This document shows, in pieces, positions 10,489 to 19,086 of a stretch of DNA of 33,801 nucleotides; within the stretch, counting starts at the first letter, position 1, and the number at the start of each line of letters is the position of its first letter. The stretch spans positions 1-33,801 of the forward strand of contig JAIEQK010000096.1 of the NCBI GenBank assembly GCA_019747795.1, written 5' to 3'. The notes under the pieces are model-generated. The model saw only the letters and a program-made list of their open reading frames with translations. It had not been told where the DNA came from and searched no databases. The DNA is from Gammaproteobacteria bacterium. Lineage in GTDB: Bacteria > Pseudomonadota > Gammaproteobacteria > Ga0077536. The position numbers and the translations under genes are program-made.

Positions 10489-12708
10489 ATGTTCAGGCGT
10501 AAACAATCCATCCAGGCCGCTGCGAGCGTCCCGGAGAACTCCGACACCCTTCGACTTCGCAACGAACACGCTGCGCTCATGACGGGCCACGCCGTGGCCC
10601 TGTGCGGCAGCGACGGCCGCATCGAGAGCGCGAGCGACGCGTTCGCGGCGCTGACCGGCCGCAGCGCGGTTGAACTCCACGGGCACAGCATCGCTGCGCT
10701 GTGCACCCCGGCCAGCGATCCCGCGTGGCGTTCTGCCTGGGAGGCCCTGCGCCAGGGACGGACGCTCGGCGGTGACTTCCAGATCGCCGCCGCCGATGGC
10801 AAGCGCTGGCTGCGTGTCTCGGCCACACCGGTCCCGGCAACGGCGAACGAGCCGGCGCGGGTTCTGTGCCTGGCGGTGGACGTCACGTCCCTGCGCGAGG
10901 AGCTGGAGGATACGCGCGTCGAACTCAAGGTCCGCCAGGACATCATGAACGTGACGAGCATCGTGTCGGAGGCCGACAAGAAGGGCGACATCCTGTCCTG
11001 CAACGACAAGTTCATCGAGGTCTCGAAGTACTCGCGCGACGAGTTGATCGGGCACGGACACAACACGACGCGCCACCCGGACATGCCCAAGTCCGTCTTC
11101 AAGGACATGTGGAACACCATCGGGCACGGCAAGATCTTCCGCGGCGTGGTCAAGAACCGCGCCAAGGACGGCACACCCTATTACGTCGACGCGGTCATCG
11201 CGCCAATCCTCGGCGAGAACGGCAAGCCGAAGAAGTACCTCGGCGTGCGCTACGACATCACCGAGGCGGAGATAGAACGCCACAACGCGCGCGGCGTGCT
11301 GGGCGCGGTGAACGAGAGTTTCGGCTACATCGAGTTCGATCTCAGCGGCAATGTGTTGTCCGCCAATCCGGTCTTTCTGGGCGTAGTCGGTTACCGGGCC
11401 GAGGAGGTCGTCGGCCGCCATCACCGCATGTTCGTCGACGCGAGCCTGGCCAACTCCGAGGAGTATCGCCGCTTCTGGCAGGACCTGGCTGAAGGCAAGC
11501 CGCAGTCAGGCGTCTTCAAGCGTGTCGGCAAGGACGGCGGCGAGATCTACATCCAGGCGACCTATGCGCCGGTCAAGGACGAGATGGGCCGAGTGTTCAA
11601 GGTGGTGAAGATCGCCACCGACATCACGGCGCAAAAGCGCTACGAGCTGTCGGTCGCGGAGCTCTTGCGCGCCACCAGCGCGGTGATGAGCGAAGTGCAG
11701 CGCGGCAACCTGACCATGACACTGGACGGCGAGTACGAAGGTGAATTCGCGGTCCTGCAGCGGGCGGTGAACGGCACCATCGAGCAACTCCGCGACGTGG
11801 TGGGCCGCATCCGTACCGGCGCGCTCAACATCAACAGTGCCGCGAGCGAGGTTGCCAAGGGCAACACCGAACTCTCGACGCGCACCGAAGAACAGGCGTC
11901 TTCGCTCGAGGAGACCGCGGCCAGCATGGAGGAGATGACCTCCACCGTGCAACAGAATGCCGAGAACTCCCGCCAGGCCAACGAGTTGGCCGCGTCCGCG
12001 CGCGACCAGGCCGCGGAAGGCGGTGAGGTGGTCGGGCGCGCGGTGGACGCGATGTCCGCGATCAACCAGTCCAGCCGCAAGATTGCCGACATCATCGGCG
12101 TCATCGATGAGATTGCCTTCCAGACCAACCTGCTGGCGCTGAATGCCGCGGTGGAAGCGGCTCGCGCGGGCGAGCAAGGCCGCGGCTTCGCGGTGGTGGC
12201 GAGCGAGGTTCGCAACCTGGCGCAGCGCTCCGCCTCCGCCGCCAAGGAGATCAAGGCGCTGATCAACGACTCGGTAGGCAAGGTCGCGGAAGGCTCGCGG
12301 CTGGTGGACGAGTCCGGCCGGACCCTGACCACCATCGTCGCGGCGGTGCGGAAAGTGTCGGACATCATCGCCGACATCGCGGTCGCGTCGGAGGAACAGT
12401 CTTCAGGCATCTCCCAGGTCAACACCGCCGTCACGCAGATGGACCAGATGACCCAGCAGAACGCAGCGCTCGTCGAGCAGGCGGCGGCGGCGGCGGAGTC
12501 CATGGATGAGGAGTCGCGCGGCCTGATAGAGCTCGTGCAGTTCTTCGACCTCGGCGGCGACAACGGCGCTGCGCGCGTCGAACGCCGCAGCGCGGATCGG
12601 CCCTGGACCGGCAAGAGTGCGCCCTCGGTCAGGGTCGCGAGTGGCGCAGCACCTATGAAGTCGGCACGCGCGGCGGCAGCAGGCGGTGACGTATGGGAAG
12701 AGTTCTGA
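10489..12708 (+). CDS. Soluble PAS-PAS-PAS-HAMP-type chemoreceptor with CheR-tether tail
   Basis: A 739-residue methyl-accepting protein with no membrane helix or signal peptide. Three PAS-like domains come first: about 25-135, 150-265 (Aer-like [14 protein letters not shown] and [15 protein letters not shown]) and 270-390 (ends IATDITAQ). A HAMP-like segment follows ([17 protein letters not shown]), then the signalling hairpin with tip [20 protein letters not shown] and methylatable Glu/Gln helices ([17 protein letters not shown]). The last five residues are VWEEF, matching the xWxxF tether that recruits CheR/CheB in enteric high-abundance receptors. It probably senses a cytoplasmic or redox signal; the Aer-like PAS suggests a flavin or other cofactor, which is not proven. 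An A-rich leader with AGGAAAA precedes the ATG. Confidence 0.93.
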   Translation: MFRRKQSIQAAASVPENSDTLRLRNEHAALMTGHAVALCGSDGRIESASDAFAALTGRSAVELHGHSIAALCTPASDPAWRSAWEALRQGRTLGGDFQIAAADGKRWLRVSATPVPATANEPARVLCLAVDVTSLREELEDTRVELKVRQDIMNVTSIVSEADKKGDILSCNDKFIEVSKYSRDELIGHGHNTTRHPDMPKSVFKDMWNTIGHGKIFRGVVKNRAKDGTPYYVDAVIAPILGENGKPKKYLGVRYDITEAEIERHNARGVLGAVNESFGYIEFDLSGNVLSANPVFLGVVGYRAEEVVGRHHRMFVDASLANSEEYRRFWQDLAEGKPQSGVFKRVGKDGGEIYIQATYAPVKDEMGRVFKVVKIATDITAQKRYELSVAELLRATSAVMSEVQRGNLTMTLDGEYEGEFAVLQRAVNGTIEQLRDVVGRIRTGALNINSAASEVAKGNTELSTRTEEQASSLEETAASMEEMTSTVQQNAENSRQANELAASARDQAAEGGEVVGRAVDAMSAINQSSRKIADIIGVIDEIAFQTNLLALNAAVEAARAGEQGRGFAVVASEVRNLAQRSASAAKEIKALINDSVGKVAEGSRLVDESGRTLTTIVAAVRKVSDIIADIAVASEEQSSGISQVNTAVTQMDQMTQQNAALVEQAAAAAESMDEESRGLIELVQFFDLGGDNGAARVERRSADRPWTGKSAPSVRVASGAAPMKSARAAAAGGDVWEEF

Positions 12709-12727
12709 TCCTTGGAGGACGCGTGTC

Positions 12728-13027
12728 ATGACCACCGAAACCTGCGCCGGGGCGGCGCTTCTCACCTTGCCTTCCAGCCTGCGCATCGCGGATGTCTCCG
12801 AGTTTCGCGCGCTGTGTGAGCCGCTCCTGGCGGGCGACGGTCCGCTGACCGTCGAGGCGGGCGAAGTCGAATACATCGACGCCGCCGGGCTGCAGTTGCT
12901 GGTGGCGCTGTCGCGCGTCTGCGCTGCCCAGGGCCGCGCCTTCGCGCTCGGCGCTCCGTCCGCCGCGCTCGGCAGCGCGGCACGAATCGCGGGCTTTGCC
13001 CCATTGCTGGGGCTGGCCGCGAGCTGA
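12728..13027 (+). CDS. STAS-domain protein lacking the phospho-Ser, chemosensory cluster
   Basis: A 99-residue single STAS domain (anti-anti-sigma fold). The loop that carries the phosphorylated Ser in SpoIIAA reads EYIDAAGLQLLVAL here, with Ala52 directly after Asp51, so Ser/Thr phosphorylation at the classic site is not possible. The ATG at 12728 has GGAGG 9 nt upstream and is a better start than the in-frame position 12686, which overlaps the receptor gene. STAS genes of this kind occur inside some gammaproteobacterial che clusters between receptor and cheR. Their partner is not well established. It could be a passive scaffold or a constitutively unphosphorylated binder of the GHKL-like domain encoded at 17313-19061. 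Confidence 0.85.
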   Translation: MTTETCAGAALLTLPSSLRIADVSEFRALCEPLLAGDGPLTVEAGEVEYIDAAGLQLLVALSRVCAAQGRAFALGAPSAALGSAARIAGFAPLLGLAAS

Positions 13028-13056
13028 ACCCCGAACCTGCCGAGGACATGGTAGAC

Positions 13057-13101
13057 ATGCATATCCCGTCGACGTCCGTCCGCCCGGTGCAGCGCCCATG
13101 A
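13057..13101 (+). CDS. Possible 14-codon leader peptide coupled to cheR
   Basis: An ATG at 13057, with GAGGA 11 nt upstream, opens a 14-residue frame (MHIPSTSVRPVQRP) whose TGA at 13099 overlaps the cheR ATG at 13098 in an ATGA. A second in-frame ATG is at 13048. The cheR ATG itself has no convincing Shine-Dalgarno, so re-initiation from this frame could supply ribosomes. This is a positional argument only; chance is quite possible. Confidence 0.25.
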   Translation: MHIPSTSVRPVQRP

Positions 13102-13973
13102 GCGCCCAGCCCCTGGCCGTCGCTGCGCCGCCCGTCGAGGCGGCGCAGGAGTACCCGTTCACCGACAAGCATTTCGAACTGCTGCGCGGACTGGTCGCGC
13201 GGCACGCTGGCATCAGCCTGAACGACACCAAGCGTCAGCTGGTCTATGGCCGCCTCGCGCGCCGCATCCGCGCGCTGGGTCTCAGCGGCTTCGATGCCTA
13301 CTGCGACCTGGTGAAGGACGAGAACAGCGCGGAGATCGAGAACTTCATCAACGCCATCACCACCAACCTGACGGCGTTCTTTCGCGAGAATCATCATTTC
13401 GAGTGCCTGGCCCAGGAGGTGGTGCCGGCCCTGCTGCAGAGCAATGCCGCCAGCCGCCGCATTCGCGTGTGGTCGGCGGGCTGCTCCACGGGCGAGGAGC
13501 CCTACAGCATCGCCATGACGCTCCTCGAAGCGCTCGGCAACCGCAACGGCTGGGACGTGAAGATCCTGGCCACCGACATCGATTCCAACGTGGTCGCCAC
13601 CGCCGCGGCCGGCGTGTACGCGGCCAACCGCCAGCAGGGCGTGGGCGATGCGCGGCTGAAGCGCTGGTTCACACCGGCGGGCGGCGCGTCCGGCGCGCTG
13701 CGCGTCAAGGACGAGGTACGCGAGCTGATCCGCTTCGCGCCGCTCAACCTGATGGGCGCATGGCCCTTCAAGGGGCCGTTCGACGTCATCTTCTGTCGCA
13801 ACGTCGTCATCTACTTCGACAAGCCCACCCAGGGTCGGCTGTTCGGTCGCTATGCCGACGTGCTCGCGCCCCATGGTCACCTGTTCATCGGTCACTCCGA
13901 GACCATGTTCGGCACCTGCGATCGGTTCGAGCTGATCGGCCGCACCATCTACCGCCTGGCGGGACGTCCATGA
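13098..13973 (+). CDS. cheR: Chemotaxis protein methyltransferase CheR
   Basis: The 291-residue protein has the all-helical CheR N-domain (YPFTDKHFELLRGLVARHAG, then LVYGRLARRIRALGL) and a SAM-binding C-domain with VWSAGCSTGEEPYSIAM, LATDID, and the late motifs FDVIFCRNVVIYF and GHSETM. It methylates receptor glutamates using S-adenosylmethionine. TNLTAFFRENHHFE is the usual linker motif. The size matches ordinary CheR with no extra domain. The ATG at 13098 is the first ATG of this frame and overlaps the stop of a short upstream frame. The end overlaps the cheD start (ATGA at 13970). The VWEEF tail on the receptor encoded upstream is a likely docking site for it. Confidence 0.95.
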   Translation: MSAQPLAVAAPPVEAAQEYPFTDKHFELLRGLVARHAGISLNDTKRQLVYGRLARRIRALGLSGFDAYCDLVKDENSAEIENFINAITTNLTAFFRENHHFECLAQEVVPALLQSNAASRRIRVWSAGCSTGEEPYSIAMTLLEALGNRNGWDVKILATDIDSNVVATAAAGVYAANRQQGVGDARLKRWFTPAGGASGALRVKDEVRELIRFAPLNLMGAWPFKGPFDVIFCRNVVIYFDKPTQGRLFGRYADVLAPHGHLFIGHSETMFGTCDRFELIGRTIYRLAGRP

Positions 13974-14617
13974 GCGCACTGTCGTCCCACCCCACCCAGG
14001 CGCGCATCAAGGCCCAGCTCGCGCTCGAGTTCTCGCACATTCGCAAGAGTTTCGATGTCAAGCTGGATGCCACCGTGGCAAAGATCCTGCCTGGCGAGTA
14101 TTACGCGACGGGCGAGCACGAATACATCACCACCACGCTCGGGTCCTGCGTCTCGGCCTGCCTGTGGGATCCGCTGGTATCTTTCGGTGGCATGAACCAC
14201 TTCATGCTGCCGGATGCCGGCGAGGGCCGCATGGAGTTCGGCGGGGCGTCCGATGCGGCGCGTTACGGCTCCTTCGCCATGGAGCATCTGATCAACGCCA
14301 TTCTCAAGGCCGGCGGCCGCCGTGAGCGGCTGCGCGCCAAGATCGTCGGCGGTGGCAACGTGCTGCAGATTGCCACCAACATCGGCGGTCGCAACATCGA
14401 GTTCGTGCGCGACTACCTGCGCAATGAAGGCATACAGATCGTCGGCGAAGACGTCGGCGGACGCGCCGGCCGCCTGGTGCGCTTCCATCCCGTGAGTGGC
14501 GCCGCGGCGGTCAAGCCGCTGGCCTCCACCGAGAGCCGCGGCCTGGTCGACGCCGAAGGCAGCTACAAGAGCAACATCGAACGCAAGCCCGCCACAGGCG
14601 AGGTCGAGCTGTTCTGA
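13970..14617 (+). CDS. cheD: Chemoreceptor glutamine deamidase CheD
   Basis: The 215-residue protein keeps the CheD catalytic set: Thr54, Cys60 ([15 protein letters not shown]) and His77 (GGMNHFMLP), with spacing identical to Thermotoga CheD (Thr21, Cys27, His44). It deamidates receptor Gln to Glu and in some systems also binds CheC-type phosphatases. An extra N-terminal stretch of about 30 residues ([17 protein letters not shown]) precedes the fold. The C-terminus ends [10 protein letters not shown], and the receptor-like protein at 15705 ends GEGDIELF. That shared acidic ELF tail is outside the enzyme core. Its start overlaps the cheR stop and it ends 14 bp before cheB, so the three are translationally linked. 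Confidence 0.95.
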   Translation: MSALSSHPTQARIKAQLALEFSHIRKSFDVKLDATVAKILPGEYYATGEHEYITTTLGSCVSACLWDPLVSFGGMNHFMLPDAGEGRMEFGGASDAARYGSFAMEHLINAILKAGGRRERLRAKIVGGGNVLQIATNIGGRNIEFVRDYLRNEGIQIVGEDVGGRAGRLVRFHPVSGAAAVKPLASTESRGLVDAEGSYKSNIERKPATGEVELF

Positions 14618-14631
14618 GAGCGAGATTTGCG

Positions 14632-15690
14632 ATGGACATGCGAGTGAAACCTGTACGCGTGCTGGTGGTCGACGATTCGGCGCTGGTGCGCAAGCTGCTG
14701 TGCGAGATGCTCGCGGCCGATCCCGGCATCGAAGTGCTGGGTGCGGCCAACGATCCGCTCATGGCGCGCGACATGATCAAGCAGCTCAATCCCGACGTCC
14801 TCACCCTGGACGTCGAGATGCCGCGCATGGACGGCGTGACCTTCCTGACCAATCTCATGCGGCTGCGACCCATGCCGGTGGTGATGGTGTCGTCGCTCAC
14901 CGAGAAGGGCGCCAACGTCACCCTGCAGGCGCTCGAGATCGGCGCGGTCGATTTCGTCACCAAGCCGAAGGTCGACCTAGCGCACCACTTCGAGGACTAC
15001 GCCGTCGAGATCGTCGCCAAGGTCAAGGCCGCCGCCCGCGCGCGGGTGCGGACCTATGACCCGACGACCGCCACCATCAGCCGCGTGCCGACCGCAAACA
15101 CCGCCGCGCGCCTCGATCTGACCCACAAACTCGTTGCCATCGGCGCCTCCACCGGTGGCACCGAGGCGATTCGCGTGGTGCTGGAGAAAATGGCCCACGA
15201 CAGTCCCGCGGTGGTCATCACACAGCACATTCCCGAGGCCTTCAGCGGCCCGTTCGCGGCGCGCATGGACCGCTCGAGCCCGATGAAGGTGTTCCACGCG
15301 GAGGACGGTCAGCCCATCCTTCAGGGACACGTGTACATCGCGCCCGGGCACCGGCATCTCACCGTCGAACGCAGCGGCGCGCGCTTTCGCTGCAAGCTGC
15401 ACGACACCGCGCCGGTCAATCGCCATCGGCCGTCGGTGGACGTGCTGTTCGACTCCGTGGCGCAGAACCTCGGCGCCAACGCGGTCGGCGTGCTGCTGAC
15501 CGGGATGGGCGCGGACGGCGCGCGCGGCCTTCTGAACATGCGCCAGGCCGGCGCGCACACCATCTGCCAGGACGAGCAGACGAGCGTCGTGTGGGGCATG
15601 CCGGGCGAGGCGGTCAAGCTCGGCGCGGCCGATCACGTCGTCCCCATCGACAAGGTCGCGGAATTGGCCACGCGCCTGGTGCAGAGCTAA
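14632..15690 (+). CDS. cheB: Chemotaxis methylesterase/deamidase CheB
   Basis: A receiver domain (acid pocket Asp14/Asp15, phospho-acceptor Asp60 in [12 protein letters not shown]) joined to a C-terminal methylesterase domain. The catalytic triad is Ser173 ([10 protein letters not shown]), His199 (ITQHIPE) and Asp295 ([11 protein letters not shown]); the intervals of 26 and 96 residues equal those of E. coli CheB (164/190/286). It removes receptor methyl groups when phosphorylated by CheA. At 352 residues it is the normal size. GAGAGCGAG precedes the ATG. The gene is followed within 14 bp by the receptor-like gene at 15705. Confidence 0.96.
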   Translation: MDMRVKPVRVLVVDDSALVRKLLCEMLAADPGIEVLGAANDPLMARDMIKQLNPDVLTLDVEMPRMDGVTFLTNLMRLRPMPVVMVSSLTEKGANVTLQALEIGAVDFVTKPKVDLAHHFEDYAVEIVAKVKAAARARVRTYDPTTATISRVPTANTAARLDLTHKLVAIGASTGGTEAIRVVLEKMAHDSPAVVITQHIPEAFSGPFAARMDRSSPMKVFHAEDGQPILQGHVYIAPGHRHLTVERSGARFRCKLHDTAPVNRHRPSVDVLFDSVAQNLGANAVGVLLTGMGADGARGLLNMRQAGAHTICQDEQTSVVWGMPGEAVKLGAADHVVPIDKVAELATRLVQS

Positions 15691-15704
15691 AGGAAGGTCC
15701 CGAC

Positions 15705-16931
15705 GTGACCGATGTACGGTTATTCCATTCACGCAGTCGAGAGCGACGCGACATGCCCCAGTTCCTCCCCTTGCTGCCAGGCGCGGTCACCGTCGCCGCG
15801 GTGCTCGTCACCCTCGTCGTCGCGCAGCCCTGGATGGCGGTCGCCGCCATCGTGCTGGTGTCCCTGGCCTGGGCCTGGGAAGCGCGCCGCGTTGCCGCCC
15901 AGCTCGCGCAGCATGCCGCCGCCCCGGTGGTCGAGGAGGCCTTCGAGCCGCACGAGGTCGAGCGCATCGAGCTGCTGCACGGCTGCGCCACGCACACCAT
16001 CCGTCAGTTACAGGTCGACTTCACGCAGATTCGTGAGCTGATTCGCGACGCCGTCGCCGAGCTGTCCCAGGCCTTCGACGGCTTCCACGCCAACGCCCAG
16101 ACACAGAAGTCGCTGATGGACGAGGCGGTGCGCACGCTCGCCAACGGCGCCCCCGGCGCCGCGCAATCGTCCGATGGCGAGCAGGTCACCATCGGCAAGT
16201 TCGTGCGCGACACGTCCAGCGTGCTGCAGGGTTTCGTCGACAATTCCATCGTCGCGAGCAAGCGCGGCATGGACATCGTCAACATGATCGACACCATGAA
16301 CACCCAGATGACCGAGATCTTCGAACTGCTGGGTGACGTGAAGGGCATCGCCGACCAGACCAACCTGCTGGCGCTGAACGCCGCCATCGAGGCCGCCCGC
16401 GCCGGCGAGGCCGGACGGGGCTTCGCGGTGGTCGCCGACGAAGTGCGCAAGCTCTCGCTGAACTCCGCGCACTTCAACGAGCAGATTCGCTCCCACGTGG
16501 AGAACGCCCAGGCGACCATGCAGTCGACGCGCAAGCTCGTCGGCGACTCGGCGTCGATGGACACGACCATGCTGCTCACCCACAAGTCGAGCATCGACGG
16601 CATGATGCGTCACCTGTCCTCGCTCGAAGATTCACTGAACAGCCTGATCACCGAGACCGCCGGCGTGACCGAGCAGATCTCGGCCCGCACCGGCGCCGCA
16701 GTGCGCGCGCTGCAGTTCGAAGACATCGTGCGCCAGGTGGCGGAGCATGGCGAGAAGGAGCTCGGCCGGCTGGACACGCTGGTCGAGACCGGCGTGGTGC
16801 GCTGGTCGCGGGGTTCGCTGGAGGAGAGTCTCGCCGAGCTGCGCGCGGCTTCACAGGCGCTCCGCGAGATGCAACCGCGCAAGCCCGCCCACCAGGCGAG
16901 CATGGGCGAGGGCGACATCGAACTTTTCTGA
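15705..16931 (+). CDS. Membrane MCP-like protein with CheZ-like DxxxQ motif
   Basis: About 408 residues. Two adjacent membrane helices near the N-terminus ([17 protein letters not shown] and [15 protein letters not shown]) leave no periplasmic sensor domain and there is no HAMP. A long coiled region follows, with a receptor-like tip ([32 protein letters not shown]), then a helix with [15 protein letters not shown]. In CheZ the catalytic pair is Asp143 and Gln147 in DFQDLTGQ; here Asp340 and Gln344 stand in the same D-x3-Q frame with the Phe before it. The tail GEGDIELF recalls the acidic-hydrophobic CheY-binding tail of CheZ. The family call (MCP signalling domain) is firm; phosphatase activity is inference. 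I chose GTG 15705, with AAGGAAGG 8 nt upstream; the ATG at 15753 has no good ribosome site. It directly follows cheB. Confidence 0.85.
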   Translation: MTDVRLFHSRSRERRDMPQFLPLLPGAVTVAAVLVTLVVAQPWMAVAAIVLVSLAWAWEARRVAAQLAQHAAAPVVEEAFEPHEVERIELLHGCATHTIRQLQVDFTQIRELIRDAVAELSQAFDGFHANAQTQKSLMDEAVRTLANGAPGAAQSSDGEQVTIGKFVRDTSSVLQGFVDNSIVASKRGMDIVNMIDTMNTQMTEIFELLGDVKGIADQTNLLALNAAIEAARAGEAGRGFAVVADEVRKLSLNSAHFNEQIRSHVENAQATMQSTRKLVGDSASMDTTMLLTHKSSIDGMMRHLSSLEDSLNSLITETAGVTEQISARTGAAVRALQFEDIVRQVAEHGEKELGRLDTLVETGVVRWSRGSLEESLAELRAASQALREMQPRKPAHQASMGEGDIELF

Positions 16932-16986
16932 GGACGCGCGCCGCGCGCCTCGCACCCGACCATAGGCACACATACCGGAGCCTGCC

Positions 16987-17292
16987 ATGAGCATCAGCAC
17001 CCAGACCTCCACCGACGGCGCCACCCTCACCATCCGCGTGCAGGATCGCTTCGACTTCAACGTGCACCGCGAGCTGCGCCAGGCCTACGAGGCCCACGGC
17101 AAGCGCTACGGCAATTACGTGATGGATCTCCGCGGCACCACCTACATGGACAGCGCGGCGCTCGGCATGCTGCTGCAGCTGCGGGAACACGCCGGCGGCC
17201 AGCGCCAGGCGGTGCGCCTGGTGAACGCCCAGCCGGTGATCCGTGACATTCTCGCGGTGGCCAACTTCGATCAGCTCTTCACCATCGAGTAA
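16987..17292 (+). CDS. STAS-domain anti-sigma factor antagonist, HsbA/CrsA-like
   Basis: A 101-residue single STAS domain. The phosphorylation loop reads TTYMDSAALGMLLQLREHAG, with Ser56 directly after Asp55 as in SpoIIAA, so it can be phosphorylated in principle. It is followed 20 bp later by a REC-PP2C-GHKL-type protein. This pair is the HsbA/HsbR (Pseudomonas) or CrsA/CrsR (Shewanella) arrangement, in which the STAS protein binds an anti-sigma factor such as FlgM, or a diguanylate cyclase, depending on its phosphorylation. GGAG lies about 5 nt before the ATG. It starts 55 bp after the receptor-like gene and likely belongs to the same operon. Confidence 0.9.
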   Translation: MSISTQTSTDGATLTIRVQDRFDFNVHRELRQAYEAHGKRYGNYVMDLRGTTYMDSAALGMLLQLREHAGGQRQAVRLVNAQPVIRDILAVANFDQLFTIE

Positions 17293-17312
17293 GGACTGCA
17301 CGTCCAGGCGCC

Positions 17313-19061
17313 ATGCCGATTTCCGCCTGCAACGTCGACGACGAACCGGCCGTCCTCACGCGCCGCTTCAACGCTCTGCATGCGCTGGTAATCGAGGACA
17401 ACGAGGTCGACCGCTACCTCGTGCAGCGCATGCTGATGGACCTCGGCTTCACGGTCGAAGTCACCAGCACGGTCGCCGACGCCCTCGCCCTGATGCTCGA
17501 ACAGCGCCCGGACGTGGTGTGCTGCGACATCGGGCTGCCCGGTGTCGATGGCTACGTGCTCGCCCGAGCGGTGCGTGAACGCTTTCCCGATGCGCACATC
17601 CCTGTGATCTTCATCACCGGACTCTCGGACGAGGACGCGCTCCTGCGCTGTTTCGCCGCCGGCGGTGACGACGTCATGGTGAAGCCGCTCAACCCGGCGC
17701 GGCTCAAGGCCAAGCTGGTCGCGGCGCTGCGCACGCGCGAGCTGAACGACACCTTGCTCGCCCAGCGCGACCAGCTGGCCCGCTACCAGGCGGACACCCA
17801 GCGCGACATGGCGATCGCCAAGACCATCATCGACAACCTGGGCTGCGAGCGCACGCTGGACCTGCCCAACGTCTCCTACCATCTCGCGCCGATGGACACC
17901 TTGAACGGTGACATCATCATCGGCGGGCGCAGTCCGCGCGGCGCGCAGTACTTCCTGTTCGGCGACTTCACCGGCCACGGACTGCCGGCCGCCATCGGCG
18001 TGCAGGTGGTGTACGGCGTGTTCCGCGCCATGGTCGCCCGCGGCCACGCGCTCGAGCAGATGGCCCAGGAACTCAACCGCAAGGTGCGCGAAACCTTGCC
18101 GCGTGATCGCTTCCTGTCGGCGGCGCTGATCGAGATCTACCCGGACAGCGGCACGGTATCGGTGTGGAACGGTGGCATGCCCGAGATCCTGCTGCGCAAC
18201 GCCGCCGGCAGCCTGCGCAAGGGTTTTCGCTCCACCTACCTGCCGCTCGGCGTACTGCCGCCGGAGGAATTCGACGCGCGACCGGTGCGGCGCCAGCTGC
18301 GCGAGAACGACACGCTGTTCTGCTATTCCGACGGCGTGATCGAGGCGCTCGACGCAGGCGGCACGATGTTCGGCCAGGCGCGGGTGAAGCTGTGCGTCAC
18401 CGGCGGCACGCACGACAGCGTGGCGGCCGTCCGGACCGCGCTCGAGACGCATGTCGGCAACGTGCCGCAGCAGGACGACATCTCCATGCTCGAGGTGCGC
18501 TTTCGCCACGACGCGCTGTATGCCCTGCCCGGGGCCGGCGCGGCGCTGATGCCCGCGCGGCCCGCGACCCACTGGCGCGTGGCGCTCGATTTCGCCGCGG
18601 ACGCGCTGCGCAACGCCGACCCGTTGCCGGCGCTGGGTGCCGTGCTGGACGCGGTACAGGGCTTCGGGCCAGGCAGCACGGAAATCTACATGGTGACCTC
18701 GACCCTGTTCGGTCACGTGCTGGAACAGGGCCTGCTCCAGCTGGAGAGCGGCCTGAAGAGCGACAGCCATGATTACGCTTTCTACTACCTCGAGCGCGAG
18801 CGGCGCCTGGCGGAACTGGTCGACGCGCAGGTGCACCTGGAACTTGCCCATCGTCCTGACGACGAGGGGGGCGAACTCGAGATCTGCGTGAGCGGCCAGA
18901 GCGCCCACTGCCGCACGCAGCAGCCGCAGGCGCTCGCGGCCACCGACCTGGCCTTGCTCGCGAAGCTTTGCGCCAGCTACGAGGTGAGCGAGACCTGCTG
19001 CCGCGCTTCGGCGCGCTATCGATGGCGACGCGGCGAACCCGCGGTCCGCCCGCCAGGCTGA
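17313..19061 (+). CDS. Response regulator REC-PP2C (SpoIIE) phosphatase with degenerate GHKL domain, HsbR/CrsR-like
   Basis: The 582-residue protein has REC (23-135; Asp29, phospho-acceptor Asp72, Thr102, Lys124), a coiled linker (140-170), a PP2C/SpoIIE phosphatase (185-395; Asp200 in NGDIII, Asp218 in GDFTGHGLPAA, Asp340 in YSDGVIEA, Asp388/389 in QDDISML) and a C-terminal domain (420-572). The PP2C metal sites look intact, so it should dephosphorylate a STAS partner, most likely the protein encoded just upstream. The C-terminal domain lines up with the anti-sigma Ser kinase of HsbR/CrsR, but the N-box ELFxNALxHG is TLFGHVLEQG (463-473), the G1 box is replaced by SGQSAH and no GxGxxL G2 remains. 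It is probably kinase-dead. It is the last gene of the island and ends 25 bp from a convergent gene. Confidence 0.88.
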   Translation: MPISACNVDDEPAVLTRRFNALHALVIEDNEVDRYLVQRMLMDLGFTVEVTSTVADALALMLEQRPDVVCCDIGLPGVDGYVLARAVRERFPDAHIPVIFITGLSDEDALLRCFAAGGDDVMVKPLNPARLKAKLVAALRTRELNDTLLAQRDQLARYQADTQRDMAIAKTIIDNLGCERTLDLPNVSYHLAPMDTLNGDIIIGGRSPRGAQYFLFGDFTGHGLPAAIGVQVVYGVFRAMVARGHALEQMAQELNRKVRETLPRDRFLSAALIEIYPDSGTVSVWNGGMPEILLRNAAGSLRKGFRSTYLPLGVLPPEEFDARPVRRQLRENDTLFCYSDGVIEALDAGGTMFGQARVKLCVTGGTHDSVAAVRTALETHVGNVPQQDDISMLEVRFRHDALYALPGAGAALMPARPATHWRVALDFAADALRNADPLPALGAVLDAVQGFGPGSTEIYMVTSTLFGHVLEQGLLQLESGLKSDSHDYAFYYLERERRLAELVDAQVHLELAHRPDDEGGELEICVSGQSAHCRTQQPQALAATDLALLAKLCASYEVSETCCRASARYRWRRGEPAVRPPG

Positions 19062-19086
19062 GACCGCGAGCGCTTCTGGCCCGAGA

